A stretch of 28,707 bases of DNA from JAOZHU01 sp964506435 (GCA_964506435.1 CAZDLK010000024.1:1-28707); one strand, 5' to 3'. Shown: positions 14,374 through 22,261, counted from the first letter of the stretch. Made by a program: numbers and translations. The notes: generated by a model not told the origin, from the letters alone.

Positions 14374-15197
14374 TTTTTGGCTCCGAACTTCTTTTGTTCC
14401 AGCAGTTTAATGATTATAAGAATTGAAAATGATATAGCAATTAAAATGGAAGCTAGCACGGTTCCAGCTAATGGGTCTGAACTCATAAACGTGTAAATTG
14501 CCAGCGGCATTGTCTGTGTTATGCCTGGCAGGTTTCCTGCGAACATTATGGTTGCGCCAAACTCGCCCATGGCTCTTGCCCAAGTCATCATGACTCCTGA
14601 AATTATTACGCGTGCAGAAAGTGGAAGAGTAATTGTGAAAAAGACTCTAAGCCGTGAACCAGTCAGTAACTTAGCGCTGTTGATGATGTTTTGGTCCATG
14701 TTTTCGAATCCTGCTTTTGCAGAGCGCAAGATGAATGGGGACGCTACGAAAATTTGGGCAAGCACAACCGCTATTATGCCGCCTGGCACAGTTAATCCTA
14801 AGCTATTCAATAGTGCGCCTAAGAGTCCCTTCGGCGCGAAAGCCAAAAGCAATGCTACACCCGCTACAGCAGGCGGCAGCACTATGGGTAAATCGATTAG
14901 GGTGTCAATGATTGCTTTTCCGGGGAATTTTCTTGTTACGAGTACGTAAGCGGTAGGCACCGTTAAGAACAACGCTGCTATTGTGGCTATGGCTGATGTA
15001 AACAGGCTGAGTTTTATGGCTTCTATGATTTGCGGGTTCTGCAGTTGCGTGCTGAGCTGGCTTAAGTCGATTTTCAAGAAAACTGCCACGATTGGTAACG
15101 CTATAAAAAGTAAGTATGCTAATACCGTGAGGCTTAGGATCACGATTACGATTTTGTTTGAGAGGAAGCGAGTGGCGCTTTTCAACGTTGCTTGCAC
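14370..15197 (-). CDS. modB: Molybdate/tungstate ABC transporter permease
   Basis: Integral membrane permease with about six hydrophobic segments. The cytoplasmic coupling region reads ILRSAKAGFENMDQNIINSAKLLTGSRLRVFFTITLPLS, broken here only for reference: it is the EAA-type loop that docks onto ModC. A late R-A-M-G-E-F-G-A-T segment is typical of ModB/WtpB. The start is uncertain. GTG at 15197 has no clear Shine-Dalgarno sequence, while TTG at 15185 has GGTG 9 nt upstream. Both begin shortly before the first helix. It lies about 50 bp after modA and overlaps modC by 4 bp. Confidence 0.92.
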   Translation of the reverse strand: MQATLKSATRFLSNKIVIVILSLTVLAYLLFIALPIVAVFLKIDLSQLSTQLQNPQIIEAIKLSLFTSAIATIAALFLTVPTAYVLVTRKFPGKAIIDTLIDLPIVLPPAVAGVALLLAFAPKGLLGALLNSLGLTVPGGIIAVVLAQIFVASPFILRSAKAGFENMDQNIINSAKLLTGSRLRVFFTITLPLSARVIISGVMMTWARAMGEFGATIMFAGNLPGITQTMPLAIYTFMSSDPLAGTVLASILIAISFSILIIIKLLEQKKFGAKK

Positions 15198-15249
15198 CGT
15201 GATAATGCGTTTTTCACAAAAAAGGTTGGATGGCGCATAATATACGCCT

Positions 15250-16104
15250 TTATGTTCCAAACCCAAAGGTTTGCAGTAGCGCTTGACCTTCGGTTGAAAG
15301 CCAGAAACCCACAAATTTTTGTGCTAAATCTAGTTGACTGGCGCCGTTTATGACCGCTATGCCATATGTGCCTTTCGTGTTCACTGCCGCAGGTATTTGG
15401 ATGCACTGGAATTGGGCTCCTCCCATGGTGCTGTAAACTGCGTCAGAGACGAATGCGACTCCAGCGTCAACTGTGCCTAATCCGAGGGCGACTTTGCCGA
15501 CTACTTCTTCGACAGAAGTTTCGTAAGAGACAACGTTGGCTAGGAATTTCTCGCGGTAATTCTGCCATTCTTCGCCCAAGTATAGCGGGCTGCTTGTATT
15601 GCCCCACGTTGCGTCAATTTTCGTCAGGGTTTTATTGGTGTATGAGCCTACGGGTACTGCTGGGTCGGCTATTACTATTTGCACGCCGGGTTTGATTAGG
15701 TCTAAGAGTGACGTAATGTTTTTCGGGTTGTCTTCTGGCAGGAGCACTTCGAGGATGTTTGTAGTGAAATTCTTGTAGTCGTTGTTGTATAGGAGTCCTG
15801 AATCGTTTAGTTGTTTGGTCCATTTGAAGTCTGCTGACATATAGGCGTCGCAGGGTGAGCCAGAAGTAATTTGCTGGTATAACGTGTTTGATCCGGCACA
15901 GTTGATTACCAAGTTGCAGTTGTTTTCCTTGTTGAATTCCTCTGTCATATTTTGAACAACGTTGGTTAAGCTTGACGCCATGAACACTCGGAGTTCTACT
16001 GGTGCTGGGCTGGCGGAAAATGCTCCACTGTATACCAGATAACCTGCTACTGAAGCGCATACTATTACGATTACTAATGCTATGCTGACATATTTTTTGT
16101 TCAA
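15250..16104 (-). CDS. modA: Molybdate-binding protein of the bacterial ModA type
   Basis: Periplasm-equivalent, membrane-anchored oxoanion-binding protein of 284 residues with an N-terminal anchor (about 7-25). ModA landmarks align well with the E. coli protein: VFMASSLTNV (Ser12 site), CAGSNTLYQQI (Ser39 site), MSADFKW, DPAVPVGSY, SVEEVVGKVALG (Val152 site) and GVAFVSDAV. In the last, the oxoanion-ligand Tyr170 is replaced by Phe. It resembles classical ModA more than archaeal WtpA, yet substrate (Mo or W) cannot be assigned. The TTG start has GAGG about 9 nt upstream. A ModE-type operator at 16117-16140 lies between the TATA box and the start. Confidence 0.92.
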   Translation of the reverse strand: MNKKYVSIALVIVIVCASVAGYLVYSGAFSASPAPVELRVFMASSLTNVVQNMTEEFNKENNCNLVINCAGSNTLYQQITSGSPCDAYMSADFKWTKQLNDSGLLYNNDYKNFTTNILEVLLPEDNPKNITSLLDLIKPGVQIVIADPAVPVGSYTNKTLTKIDATWGNTSSPLYLGEEWQNYREKFLANVVSYETSVEEVVGKVALGLGTVDAGVAFVSDAVYSTMGGAQFQCIQIPAAVNTKGTYGIAVINGASQLDLAQKFVGFWLSTEGQALLQTFGFGT

Positions 16105-16116
16105 TTTAATAAGCCT

Positions 16117-16140
16117 CGATATTATCAGTTAGCAATATCG
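16117..16140. promoter_or_regulatory. ModE-type operator of modABC
   Basis: CGATATTA, 8 bp, CAATATCG: 7 of 8 arm positions are complementary and the 8-8-8 geometry matches the sites at 10161 and 13198. On the minus strand TGTTTATATG, a TATA-like sequence, lies just upstream (16145-16154). The operator would cover the transcription start of modABC. Confidence 0.75.
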
Positions 16141-16200
16141 TCAGCATATAAACATTTCTTGAAAACAAGAATGCTACAACATAAATCTAACTAGCAAATC

Positions 16201-16225
16201 AAAAAATATCGCTTTAAACAAAGCG
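16201..16225 (-). terminator. Hairpin plus T-run after the ModE-like gene
   Basis: On the minus strand CGCTTT-GTTT-AAAGCG forms a 6-bp stem, then ATATTTTTT follows. It lies 25-50 bp past the ModE-like stop and ahead of modA, so it may separate the two transcripts. Confidence 0.45.
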
Positions 16226-16249
16226 TTGCCCAAAAGCTCACAATTCAAC

Positions 16250-16579
16250 TTACGGCATTTTCTCAAGCACTCTTCCAAGTTCCGCTTGGGCATGTCGGTA
16301 TCGTTTAACTAAATCTCGACCAAAATCAGTAACTTCCGAAGACCCGCCGCCTTTCGCGCCACCACGAACCCGCGTGACTAACGATCTACCCAATCGTTCC
16401 TCTGCCAAAGTGAGTCTATGCAAAGCATATCGATAAGACATGCCTAAATGCTTAGCAGTTTCCAAAAGTGAATGGCGCTTGTCGATTTCTTCTAGGAGTT
16501 CTGCTAAGCCGTCGCCGAATACGGATTCGCCTTTTTCGTTTACCATCCACAGTTTAGTTTCATATTTTAAGGTGCACAA
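16250..16579 (-). CDS. modE: ModE-type DNA-binding protein without a molybdate-binding domain
   Basis: The 109-residue product is only the N-terminal winged-helix half of ModE. It carries the family pattern F-G-D-G-L-x-E-L-L-E-E-I-D, the helix-turn-helix SLLETAKHLGMSYRYALHRL, then GGAKGGGSSEVTDFG and a final helix RDLVKRYRHAQAELGRVL. E. coli ModE has two extra MOP domains that bind molybdate; these are absent, as in many archaeal homologues. How it senses metal is therefore open. The start is a TTG with no clear Shine-Dalgarno sequence; an ATG at 16546 is internal. Directly upstream of modABC on the same strand. It is the obvious candidate to bind the 24-bp operators nearby. Confidence 0.88.
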   Translation of the reverse strand: MCTLKYETKLWMVNEKGESVFGDGLAELLEEIDKRHSLLETAKHLGMSYRYALHRLTLAEERLGRSLVTRVRGGAKGGGSSEVTDFGRDLVKRYRHAQAELGRVLEKMP

Positions 16580-16721
16580 TGGTTGGTCGCCGTTGATAGT
16601 TAGCGTGTTGAGGGAACTTAAGCTTATTGCATTTCTAGCGTTTCGCGTGTTTTTTGGGCTGTTTGGTTGTGTTTTTAGGTGTGTTTTTTGTTGTCGGGGG
16701 GTTGGTTTGGTTTTTACAGCA

Positions 16722-16780
16722 AAACTTTTATAGTATATATAGTATATACACGATATATCGGTACGTATAGTATATGCTCA
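16722..16780 (+). promoter_or_regulatory. nfnAB promoter with repeated GTATATnTA-type motifs
   Basis: A TATA element (CTTTTATAG, about 16725-16733) is followed by GTATATATA and GTATATACA at 16733-16750. A perfect 10-bp palindrome CGATATATCG follows at 16751-16760, then GTACGTATA and GTATATGCTC at 16761-16779. The repeats cover the expected transcription start. The second pair shares GTATATGCT with the intergenic site at 20320. A Shine-Dalgarno-like GGAG lies at 16782-16785. A bound regulator is inferred. Confidence 0.5.
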
Positions 16781-16793
16781 CGGAGACATCAAA

Positions 16794-17660
16794 ATGCAAA
16801 CAACCATCACAGCCCCCTACACAATCACCCAAAAACAACAACTAAACCCCCAAGTCAAACTAATAAAAATCTACGCACCAGACATCGCTGAAAAAGCCCA
16901 AGCAGGACAATTCATAATATTGAAAGCACACGCGAACAGCGAAAGAATCCCGCTTACACTGGCAACATGGGACAACGGCACAATCACAATAATATTCCAA
17001 GAAGTAGGCTTCTCAACAATTGAACTGGGCAAGCTTCAAGTCGGCGAAAAAATAGAAAACGTCGCTGGACCTCTAGGAAATCCAAGCGACATCCAAAACT
17101 ACGGCACAGCTGCAATGGTCTGCGGCGGTGTCGGAACAGCAGCAGCTTACCCCATAGCTAAAGCGCTTAAAGAAGCAGGAAACAAAGTCATAACAATCAT
17201 GGGGGCAAGAAACAAAGACCTGTTTATTCTGGAAGAGGAAATGAAGGCAGCCTCTGACGAATTTTACATTTCCACAGACGACGGCTCAAAAGGCCAAAAA
17301 GGCTTCGTCAGTGACGTTTTAAAAGCGTTAATTGCCCAAGGTGTTAAATTTAACGTTGTCTACGCCATTGGACCGCCAATTATGATGTACGTAGTATCCG
17401 AAGTCACCCGTCCATTCGGCATCAAAACAATTGTCAGTTTGAACCCCATAATGGTAGACGGCATGGGCATGTGCGGCGCTTGCAGAGTATCTGTCGGCGG
17501 CAAAACACTGTTCGCCTGCGTTGACGGGCCAGAATTTGACGCGCATCAAGTGAACTTTAAAGAATTAATGCAGCGGCTCAAATGCTACTCAGCAGAAGAA
17601 AAAACGTGTTCAGAACCTAGCCAAACATCAGGAGGCACTTGCGCTTGCCAGAAGCATTAA
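16794..17660 (+). CDS. nfnA: NfnA / SudB-type ferredoxin-NADP oxidoreductase small subunit
   Basis: With NfnB this forms an electron-bifurcating enzyme coupling NADH, NADPH and ferredoxin. The 288-residue protein has an FAD-binding barrel (about 1-100), an NAD-binding Rossmann domain with MVCGGVGTAAAYPIAKAL and ITIMGARNKDLF (about 105-220), and a 2Fe-2S site near the C-terminus. The latter carries the cysteine pattern M-C-G-A-C-R-V and F-A-C-V-D-G. A cysteine-rich tail, SEPSQTSGGTCACQKH, follows. Its end overlaps nfnB by about 16 bp. It supplies NADPH or low-potential electrons; nearness to molybdenum genes suggests support of a Mo/W oxidoreductase encoded elsewhere (inference). Confidence 0.9.
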   Translation: MQTTITAPYTITQKQQLNPQVKLIKIYAPDIAEKAQAGQFIILKAHANSERIPLTLATWDNGTITIIFQEVGFSTIELGKLQVGEKIENVAGPLGNPSDIQNYGTAAMVCGGVGTAAAYPIAKALKEAGNKVITIMGARNKDLFILEEEMKAASDEFYISTDDGSKGQKGFVSDVLKALIAQGVKFNVVYAIGPPIMMYVVSEVTRPFGIKTIVSLNPIMVDGMGMCGACRVSVGGKTLFACVDGPEFDAHQVNFKELMQRLKCYSAEEKTCSEPSQTSGGTCACQKH

Positions 17661-19111
17661 ACAACTTGAATAAAGCGCAGAATCGCTTGCAGGCGGTTCC
17701 AGCATCAAAGCAGCAGCCAGAAGAACGGATTAAGAATTTCCGAGAAGTCGTACTGGGCTACTCTGAGGCGCAGGCTCTGGCGGAAGCCTCACGATGTCTA
17801 ACTTGCCCTCAGCCTCAATGCGTAAGAGGCTGCCCCGTTGGAGTTGACATCCCTGCATTCATCAAGTTGATTAAAGAGAAAAAGTATCGCGCAGCCATCG
17901 CAAAAATAAAAGAGAAAAACAGTTTGCCCGCAATATGCGGCAGGGTTTGCCCTCAAGAGGAGCAATGCCAAAAACGATGCGTGCTGGGTAAAAAAGGCGA
18001 GCCAGTTTCAATCGGGCGGCTTGAACGGTTTGCAGCGGACATGGAACTGAAAAAAGGCATGATCGTTCAACCTACGGCGTCTTTGAATGGCAAAAAAGTT
18101 GCTGTCGTTGGCGCTGGTCCTGCAGGGTTAACCGTTGCAGCGGACTTGGCTAAGTTAGGGTACGCGGTTGTCGTGTTCGAGGCGCTTCATGTTGCAGGAG
18201 GCGTGTTAGTTTATGGTATTCCAGAGTTCCGATTGCCAAAGCGCATTGTGCAGGCTGAAGTTGATTACATTAAGAAATTAGGCGTAGAATTGTATACAGA
18301 CGCGTTGATAGGCAGATTGTTCACGGTGGAAGAGTTATTTGCGAAAGGCTTTGACGCGGTTTTCATAGGCACAGGCGCTGGCTTGCCCAAGTTTCTCTGT
18401 ATCCCAGGTGAGAACTTGAGCGGCATTTACTCGGCGAACGAGTTTCTGATCCGCGTTAACCTCATGAAATCATACAGGTTTCCAGAGTTTAAAACGCCCA
18501 TACACATAGGCAAAAAAGTAGTCGTAATAGGCGGCGGCAACGTAGCTTTAGACTCCGCTAGATGTGCATTGCGGCTGGGCGCAGAAAGCGTCAGCATAGT
18601 TTACCGTAGGACAAGAGAGGAAATGCCTGCGAGAGAAGAGGAAATTTCAAACGCTGAGGAAGAGGGCATTAAATTCATGTTTCTTACTGCGCCCACGCGG
18701 TTTATCGGAGATGAACAAGGCAAAGTTACGGGTATGCAGTATGTGGCAATGAAACTTGGCGAAGCAGATGCTACAGGCAGGCGGAAACCCATTCCAGTTA
18801 AGGGTTCCGAAGCAACGCTGGATGTTGACACGGTGATTGTTGCCATAGGACGCACGCCTAACCCTATAATTCAGGGCACTACGAAGGGCTTGGAAACATT
18901 ACGTGGTGGCATAATAGCGATTAACAAAGAAACAGGCGCAACTAGCTTGGAAGGAGTCTACGCTGGCGGCGACATAGCAACAGGCGAAGCCACGGTTATA
19001 AGCGCCATGGGCTCAGGCAAAATAGCGGCAAGAAGCATACACAACTATCTAAGCAAGCCCCTGAAAAAAGCTGCAGTGTCAAGCAGTTTGACCTCTAAAA
19101 CGGATACTTAA
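17645..19111 (+). CDS. nfnB: NfnB / SudA-type ferredoxin-NADP oxidoreductase large subunit (GltD-like)
   Basis: Large bifurcating subunit of the glutamate-synthase-small-chain family. The N-terminal double 4Fe-4S region carries CLTCPQPQCVRGCPVGVDIP and CGRVCPQEEQCQKRC. The FAD fold follows with VAVVGAGPAGLTVA, then the NADPH fold VVVIGGGNVALDSAR and VSIVYRRTREEMPARE, and the C-terminal FAD motif GVYAGGDIATGEATV. The TTG at 17645 is chosen because GGAGG (17631-17635) lies 9 nt upstream; a TTG at 17639 would be too close. Length of 489 residues is normal. It overlaps nfnA, indicating a two-gene operon. Convergent with the PhoU gene. Confidence 0.92.
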   Translation: MPEALNNLNKAQNRLQAVPASKQQPEERIKNFREVVLGYSEAQALAEASRCLTCPQPQCVRGCPVGVDIPAFIKLIKEKKYRAAIAKIKEKNSLPAICGRVCPQEEQCQKRCVLGKKGEPVSIGRLERFAADMELKKGMIVQPTASLNGKKVAVVGAGPAGLTVAADLAKLGYAVVVFEALHVAGGVLVYGIPEFRLPKRIVQAEVDYIKKLGVELYTDALIGRLFTVEELFAKGFDAVFIGTGAGLPKFLCIPGENLSGIYSANEFLIRVNLMKSYRFPEFKTPIHIGKKVVVIGGGNVALDSARCALRLGAESVSIVYRRTREEMPAREEEISNAEEEGIKFMFLTAPTRFIGDEQGKVTGMQYVAMKLGEADATGRRKPIPVKGSEATLDVDTVIVAIGRTPNPIIQGTTKGLETLRGGIIAINKETGATSLEGVYAGGDIATGEATVISAMGSGKIAARSIHNYLSKPLKKAAVSSSLTSKTDT

Positions 19112-19144
19112 CCGAGCGCTTGCCTTTACACTGTTGCCTTTTAG

Positions 19145-20176
19145 CTACTCCAAAGTTTCAGGAGCCGCAGCTTTAAACGCGCGGTTCACCGCCATTTCAG
19201 CTATATTAAAAGCGCAGTACGCAATTTTCTTTATGCTGTCGCGTAGTGAGCAAATGGCGCAAACTAGTTCAGCGCTTTTCTGTGTACCAGTAAAGGCTTT
19301 GGACGTAGTTTCCACGTCGAGTTTTTCTATTGTTTGTTCGTACTTCTTAATCCCAACCGAGCCAGCCACATCTTTCGAGAAGAACGCTTCAACTGCCCTG
19401 ATGTATAGCTCCGTACTCTTTGTTCCCGCACTAATCATAAGCGCCAAAACCTCGCTTGGAATCTTTTGTTGAATGCCGCTAAGCATTATTATGTGCCTTG
19501 CAATGTCCTTGGCGCAGTCTGAAGCGTACTCCATTCGGTAAACAAGCATTTGATGATCCATACAATCCAACGGGTCAACACGCAGTTCGTTTGCCAACAT
19601 GGGGTCCTGAGCGGCGTTGCGCAGGACACGCAGAATGAAAAATGCAAAGTGGTCAACGTCGTCATCGAGTGAAAAAACTGATTTAGCCAACGCTAAATCG
19701 CTGTTTTTCAGCGCGTTAATTGCCCCTTCACACATCGAGCGAGAAATCATATGCATGCGCTGTATCGCCTGTTCCAATGAAGCTTTTGAATCATCCGAGA
19801 GGCTTTGAATATAAACGCATCTTGAGTCGGCCTCCATGACTCGCATGTAAAGTCTTCCCGCCATGTTACGGATCGCTTTTGTCTGCGGGACTGTGAAAAT
19901 TTTTTCTGCAGTTAACATTATGCCTGAATATCCGTTTAGGAAGGCGCCTAGGATTTTTTGGGTTATTGATGTTTCATCTTCGGTTTGGTCTATGGCTAAT
20001 GTTATTTCTTTAGGCTCTGCTTTTCTTAGTGCACCTGGGTAAACAACTAAGGAGCGGTCGCGTTGGATATTGAAGGAAACGACGTCGCCTTTTTTCAGTT
20101 CGTTTAGTTGCATCCATTCTTTTGGAAGCGAGATAACCATGGATGATTTGCCTAGAGACATTATTTTTCTTTCCAT
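19145..20176 (-). CDS. AbrB-PhoU domain regulator
   Basis: The 343-residue protein joins an N-terminal SpoVT/AbrB DNA-binding domain to a PhoU-like helical domain. The first reads SLGKSSMVISLPKEWM-x-L-N-E-L-K-K-G-D-V-V at about 7-35. The PhoU-like region covers about 105-335, with two three-helix repeats and CAKDIARHIIML and SLRDSIKKIAYCAF. Archaeal proteins of this layout are annotated as phosphate-uptake regulators, although no pst genes are present here. The ATG at 20176 follows GGAGAAGAGG. A tandem TTACATATAC repeat lies in its upstream region. DNA-binding targets are unknown. Confidence 0.85.
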   Translation of the reverse strand: MERKIMSLGKSSMVISLPKEWMQLNELKKGDVVSFNIQRDRSLVVYPGALRKAEPKEITLAIDQTEDETSITQKILGAFLNGYSGIMLTAEKIFTVPQTKAIRNMAGRLYMRVMEADSRCVYIQSLSDDSKASLEQAIQRMHMISRSMCEGAINALKNSDLALAKSVFSLDDDVDHFAFFILRVLRNAAQDPMLANELRVDPLDCMDHQMLVYRMEYASDCAKDIARHIIMLSGIQQKIPSEVLALMISAGTKSTELYIRAVEAFFSKDVAGSVGIKKYEQTIEKLDVETTSKAFTGTQKSAELVCAICSLRDSIKKIAYCAFNIAEMAVNRAFKAAAPETLE

Positions 20177-20236
20177 GCCCCTCTTCTCCTGCTATTTACA
20201 AGACATGCTCTGCCTAATACATTTTTCAACTGATAT

Positions 20237-20256
20237 TTACATATACTTACATATAC
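20237..20256. repeat. Tandem 10-bp repeat upstream of the AbrB-PhoU gene
   Basis: TTACATATAC occurs twice head to tail. On the minus strand it reads GTATATGTAA twice, the same core as the site at 20320 and similar to that in the nfnAB promoter. It may be an operator. Confidence 0.5.
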
Positions 20257-20319
20257 TGCTTTATAAGAACCTACGGTGTCTTCAGCACTTGCTAATGTGT
20301 AAAAAAACAGTCTTAAATT

Positions 20320-20338
20320 GTATATGTAGTATATGCTA
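20320..20338. repeat. GTATATGTA/GTATATGCTA tandem motif
   Basis: Two 9-10-bp direct copies lie just after a TATA-like CTTAAATTG and about 110 bp upstream of the winged-helix gene. The second copy shares GTATATGCT with the nfnAB promoter at 16770. Confidence 0.45.
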
Positions 20339-20447
20339 GCGCATTCAATGCGTCTCGATAACTGGGTTGCAGTTATAGTTCCTTTAAATAAGGGGGCTAT
20401 AGAAAAATCGCACTGGAGCACAGCAGCTCTTAAGCCGCAATTCTTAA

Positions 20448-20954
20448 ATGCTAAGGCTGCTTCAAGAGTACAAAGGGTTACTGTTGAGTGTAAAATTACA
20501 TCCTTATGTAGTGTTTCTTCCATCCGAAGAAAAAAACAAGATATTAAGCGCTATCTTCGGTTCAAAAGCCGCAGTTGACCTCCTGAAATTCTCATTAAAA
20601 CAGGGCATAGCGAAAAACATTTACCAGCAAGATTTGTGCAGGAAACTTAACTACTCAAACAAAACCATCATCGAAAATCTCAAGTCGCTGACAAAACTCG
20701 GTGTTTTAAACGAGGATATGGAGAAAAACGAGCGTGACGGACGCATAATCTGGGTGAAAGCTTACCAGCTCACGGATGCAGGCAAATGGTTTGCGCTGCT
20801 GCTTGCAGAAGAAAAGGAGCTTACGGAAAAAGAAAAAGCCGAAATTCTCGAAAGCCTATTCCGCACGTACGTGAAAATGGTCAAGAACCTATCCGAAGAT
20901 CTAGGCATAAACAAGCAAACACTAGCAGAAATCTTTAAAGAAGAAATGAAATAA
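20448..20954 (+). CDS. Winged-helix transcriptional regulator-like protein
   Basis: A 168-residue charged protein. A winged helix-turn-helix is visible at about 40-115: VDLLKFSLKQG, then IYQQDLCRKLNYSNKTIIENLKSL as recognition region (split over helices), then a wing with GRIIWVKAYQLTDAGKWF. It is followed by a long Glu/Lys-rich helix EEKELTEKEKAEILESLF likely used for dimerisation. The start is uncertain: ATG at 20448 lacks a Shine-Dalgarno sequence, and a TTG at 20484 has AGGG upstream. Repeats of GTATATGTA type lie upstream. It could autoregulate and bind similar sites at nfnAB (inference). Convergent with cdvC across an inverted repeat. Confidence 0.78.
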   Translation: MLRLLQEYKGLLLSVKLHPYVVFLPSEEKNKILSAIFGSKAAVDLLKFSLKQGIAKNIYQQDLCRKLNYSNKTIIENLKSLTKLGVLNEDMEKNERDGRIIWVKAYQLTDAGKWFALLLAEEKELTEKEKAEILESLFRTYVKMVKNLSEDLGINKQTLAEIFKEEMK

Positions 20955-20966
20955 CACAAGCACAGT

Positions 20967-21057
20967 GTTGGGTTGTGGGGTTTGGAGACTTATTTTAGGG
21001 GGAGAAAGGGAGAGCGTGCAAAAAGGAAGAATTATTCTCCAAACCATTCCACCCAAC
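20967..21057. repeat. Imperfect long inverted repeat between convergent genes
   Basis: A 21-bp arm at 20967-20987 (starting GTTGGGT, ending GTTTGGAG) pairs with 21037-21057 at 17 of 21 positions. The roughly 50-nt loop is purine-rich. Lying between the ends of the winged-helix gene and cdvC, it may serve as a bidirectional terminator or encode a structured RNA. Confidence 0.5.
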
Positions 21058-21091
21058 TTTTACTTAGTTTTCTCCCGCCTTTACCTCCTTT

Positions 21092-22261
21092 CTACAACGC
21101 TTTGAAAGCTTCAAACCAGCGACTGTACATCGTCAGCATGTCAAGCGAAACACTCGGTTTCCTGTCCTCCAGTATCTGCCGGAAATCAGTCATGGTCAAA
21201 AACCGCGGCTTAGCTTCCTTATCCGCAGCTTTGCCTGACTCAAAGAATTCGCCTATAAGCTTCAACTGTGCTGCTTGGCACACGTCGCGAATGTCGCTTC
21301 CTGAGAACCCTTCCGAAAGCCGAGCTAACTCATGCAAGTCCACATCAGGCGCAATCTGAAGATTACCTGTGTAAAGCTTAAGCATCGTTAAACGCGTGTG
21401 GTGATCAGGAAGAGGAACCAAAATGCGCTTCTGGAATCTGCGAATAAACGCCCAATCCAAATCCCACGGCTTGTTCGTAGCGCCGATAACGTAAACGTGC
21501 AGGTTCTTGCCCTTATCAACTATGCCGTCCATTTCCTTCAAGAACTGGTTGCGAACACGAATTTCTCCACCAACCTCATTCTGATGCTGCCCCATCAAAG
21601 AATCCAACTCATCCACAAACACAATTGCAGGCTTGCCTTCGTTTGAAGACTTCCGAGCGGAACCGAAAAGCTTCGCAACGTTCTGCTCCGCTTCACCCAA
21701 CCACTTGGACATAATCGACGCAGCGTCAATTGAATAGAAGTTCGCGTCAATCTCCGTAGCCACAGCAGCCGCAAGCAAAGTTTTTCCGCATCCAGGCGGA
21801 CCAAACAGCAAAATGCCACGCGGCCAACCCAGCGGGAACAAGTCAGGTCGCTGCACAGGATAAACTATGGCTTCTTTAACGGCTTTTTTAGCAGTATCCA
21901 AGCCTACAACTTCGTTCCAGTTCACTTCAGGCTTTTCAGTAACCACAAGCTCAGCCGTCTTTCCGTTGCCGCCTTCCGCGGGTTTCTCAACGGTACCGTC
22001 TTCCTCGTTAGCAGCCATCTGCATGTCAACAGGCGAAACTGCACCCTGCAACGCTTTGATGCGTTCTTGGTAAGCAATTGCCCGTTGCACATACACCTTG
22101 TTCAAACCGTACTCTGGATAAAGCTGCACAAGCTGCAGAAGACTCTCAATCGCCTTCTGATACAGAGTAATCGCTCTGCCTTTCGCGCCTTGCCTATCCA
22201 AACGCACGGCATCCAATGCGTACGCAGTTGCTGCTTTTTCAAGTTCCTGTGAAGCACTCAT
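21092..22261 (-). CDS. cdvC: CdvC / Vps4-family AAA ATPase
   Basis: CdvC remodels and disassembles ESCRT-III polymers during archaeal cell division. The 389-residue protein has an N-terminal MIT domain (about 1-72, helical, with RQGAKGRAITLYQKAIESL), a linker, and one AAA module. Visible are Walker A GPPGCGKTLLA, Walker B AIVFVDELDSLMG, sensor 1 GATNKPWDLD, arginine fingers RRF, and the C-terminal helical lid ending in a Vps4-type helix (MLTMYSRWFEAFKAL). The start MSASQ follows cdvB by 18 bp. It is the last gene of the four-gene division operon. Partner motifs for the MIT domain are expected in the upstream proteins. Confidence 0.95.
   Translation of the reverse strand: MSASQELEKAATAYALDAVRLDRQGAKGRAITLYQKAIESLLQLVQLYPEYGLNKVYVQRAIAYQERIKALQGAVSPVDMQMAANEEDGTVEKPAEGGNGKTAELVVTEKPEVNWNEVVGLDTAKKAVKEAIVYPVQRPDLFPLGWPRGILLFGPPGCGKTLLAAAVATEIDANFYSIDAASIMSKWLGEAEQNVAKLFGSARKSSNEGKPAIVFVDELDSLMGQHQNEVGGEIRVRNQFLKEMDGIVDKGKNLHVYVIGATNKPWDLDWAFIRRFQKRILVPLPDHHTRLTMLKLYTGNLQIAPDVDLHELARLSEGFSGSDIRDVCQAAQLKLIGEFFESGKAADKEAKPRFLTMTDFRQILEDRKPSVSLDMLTMYSRWFEAFKAL

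Noticed and set aside
16189..16212. AATATCG near the end of the ModE-like gene, possibly another operator arm.
   Set aside because: No complementary arm at 8-bp spacing; the sequence is better explained by the terminator hairpin and its T-run.
20333..20578. An 81-codon plus-strand frame and an overlapping minus-strand frame in the region before the winged-helix gene.
   Set aside because: Neither resembles a known domain. They conflict with each other and with the promoter-like repeats, and the winged-helix gene uses another frame.
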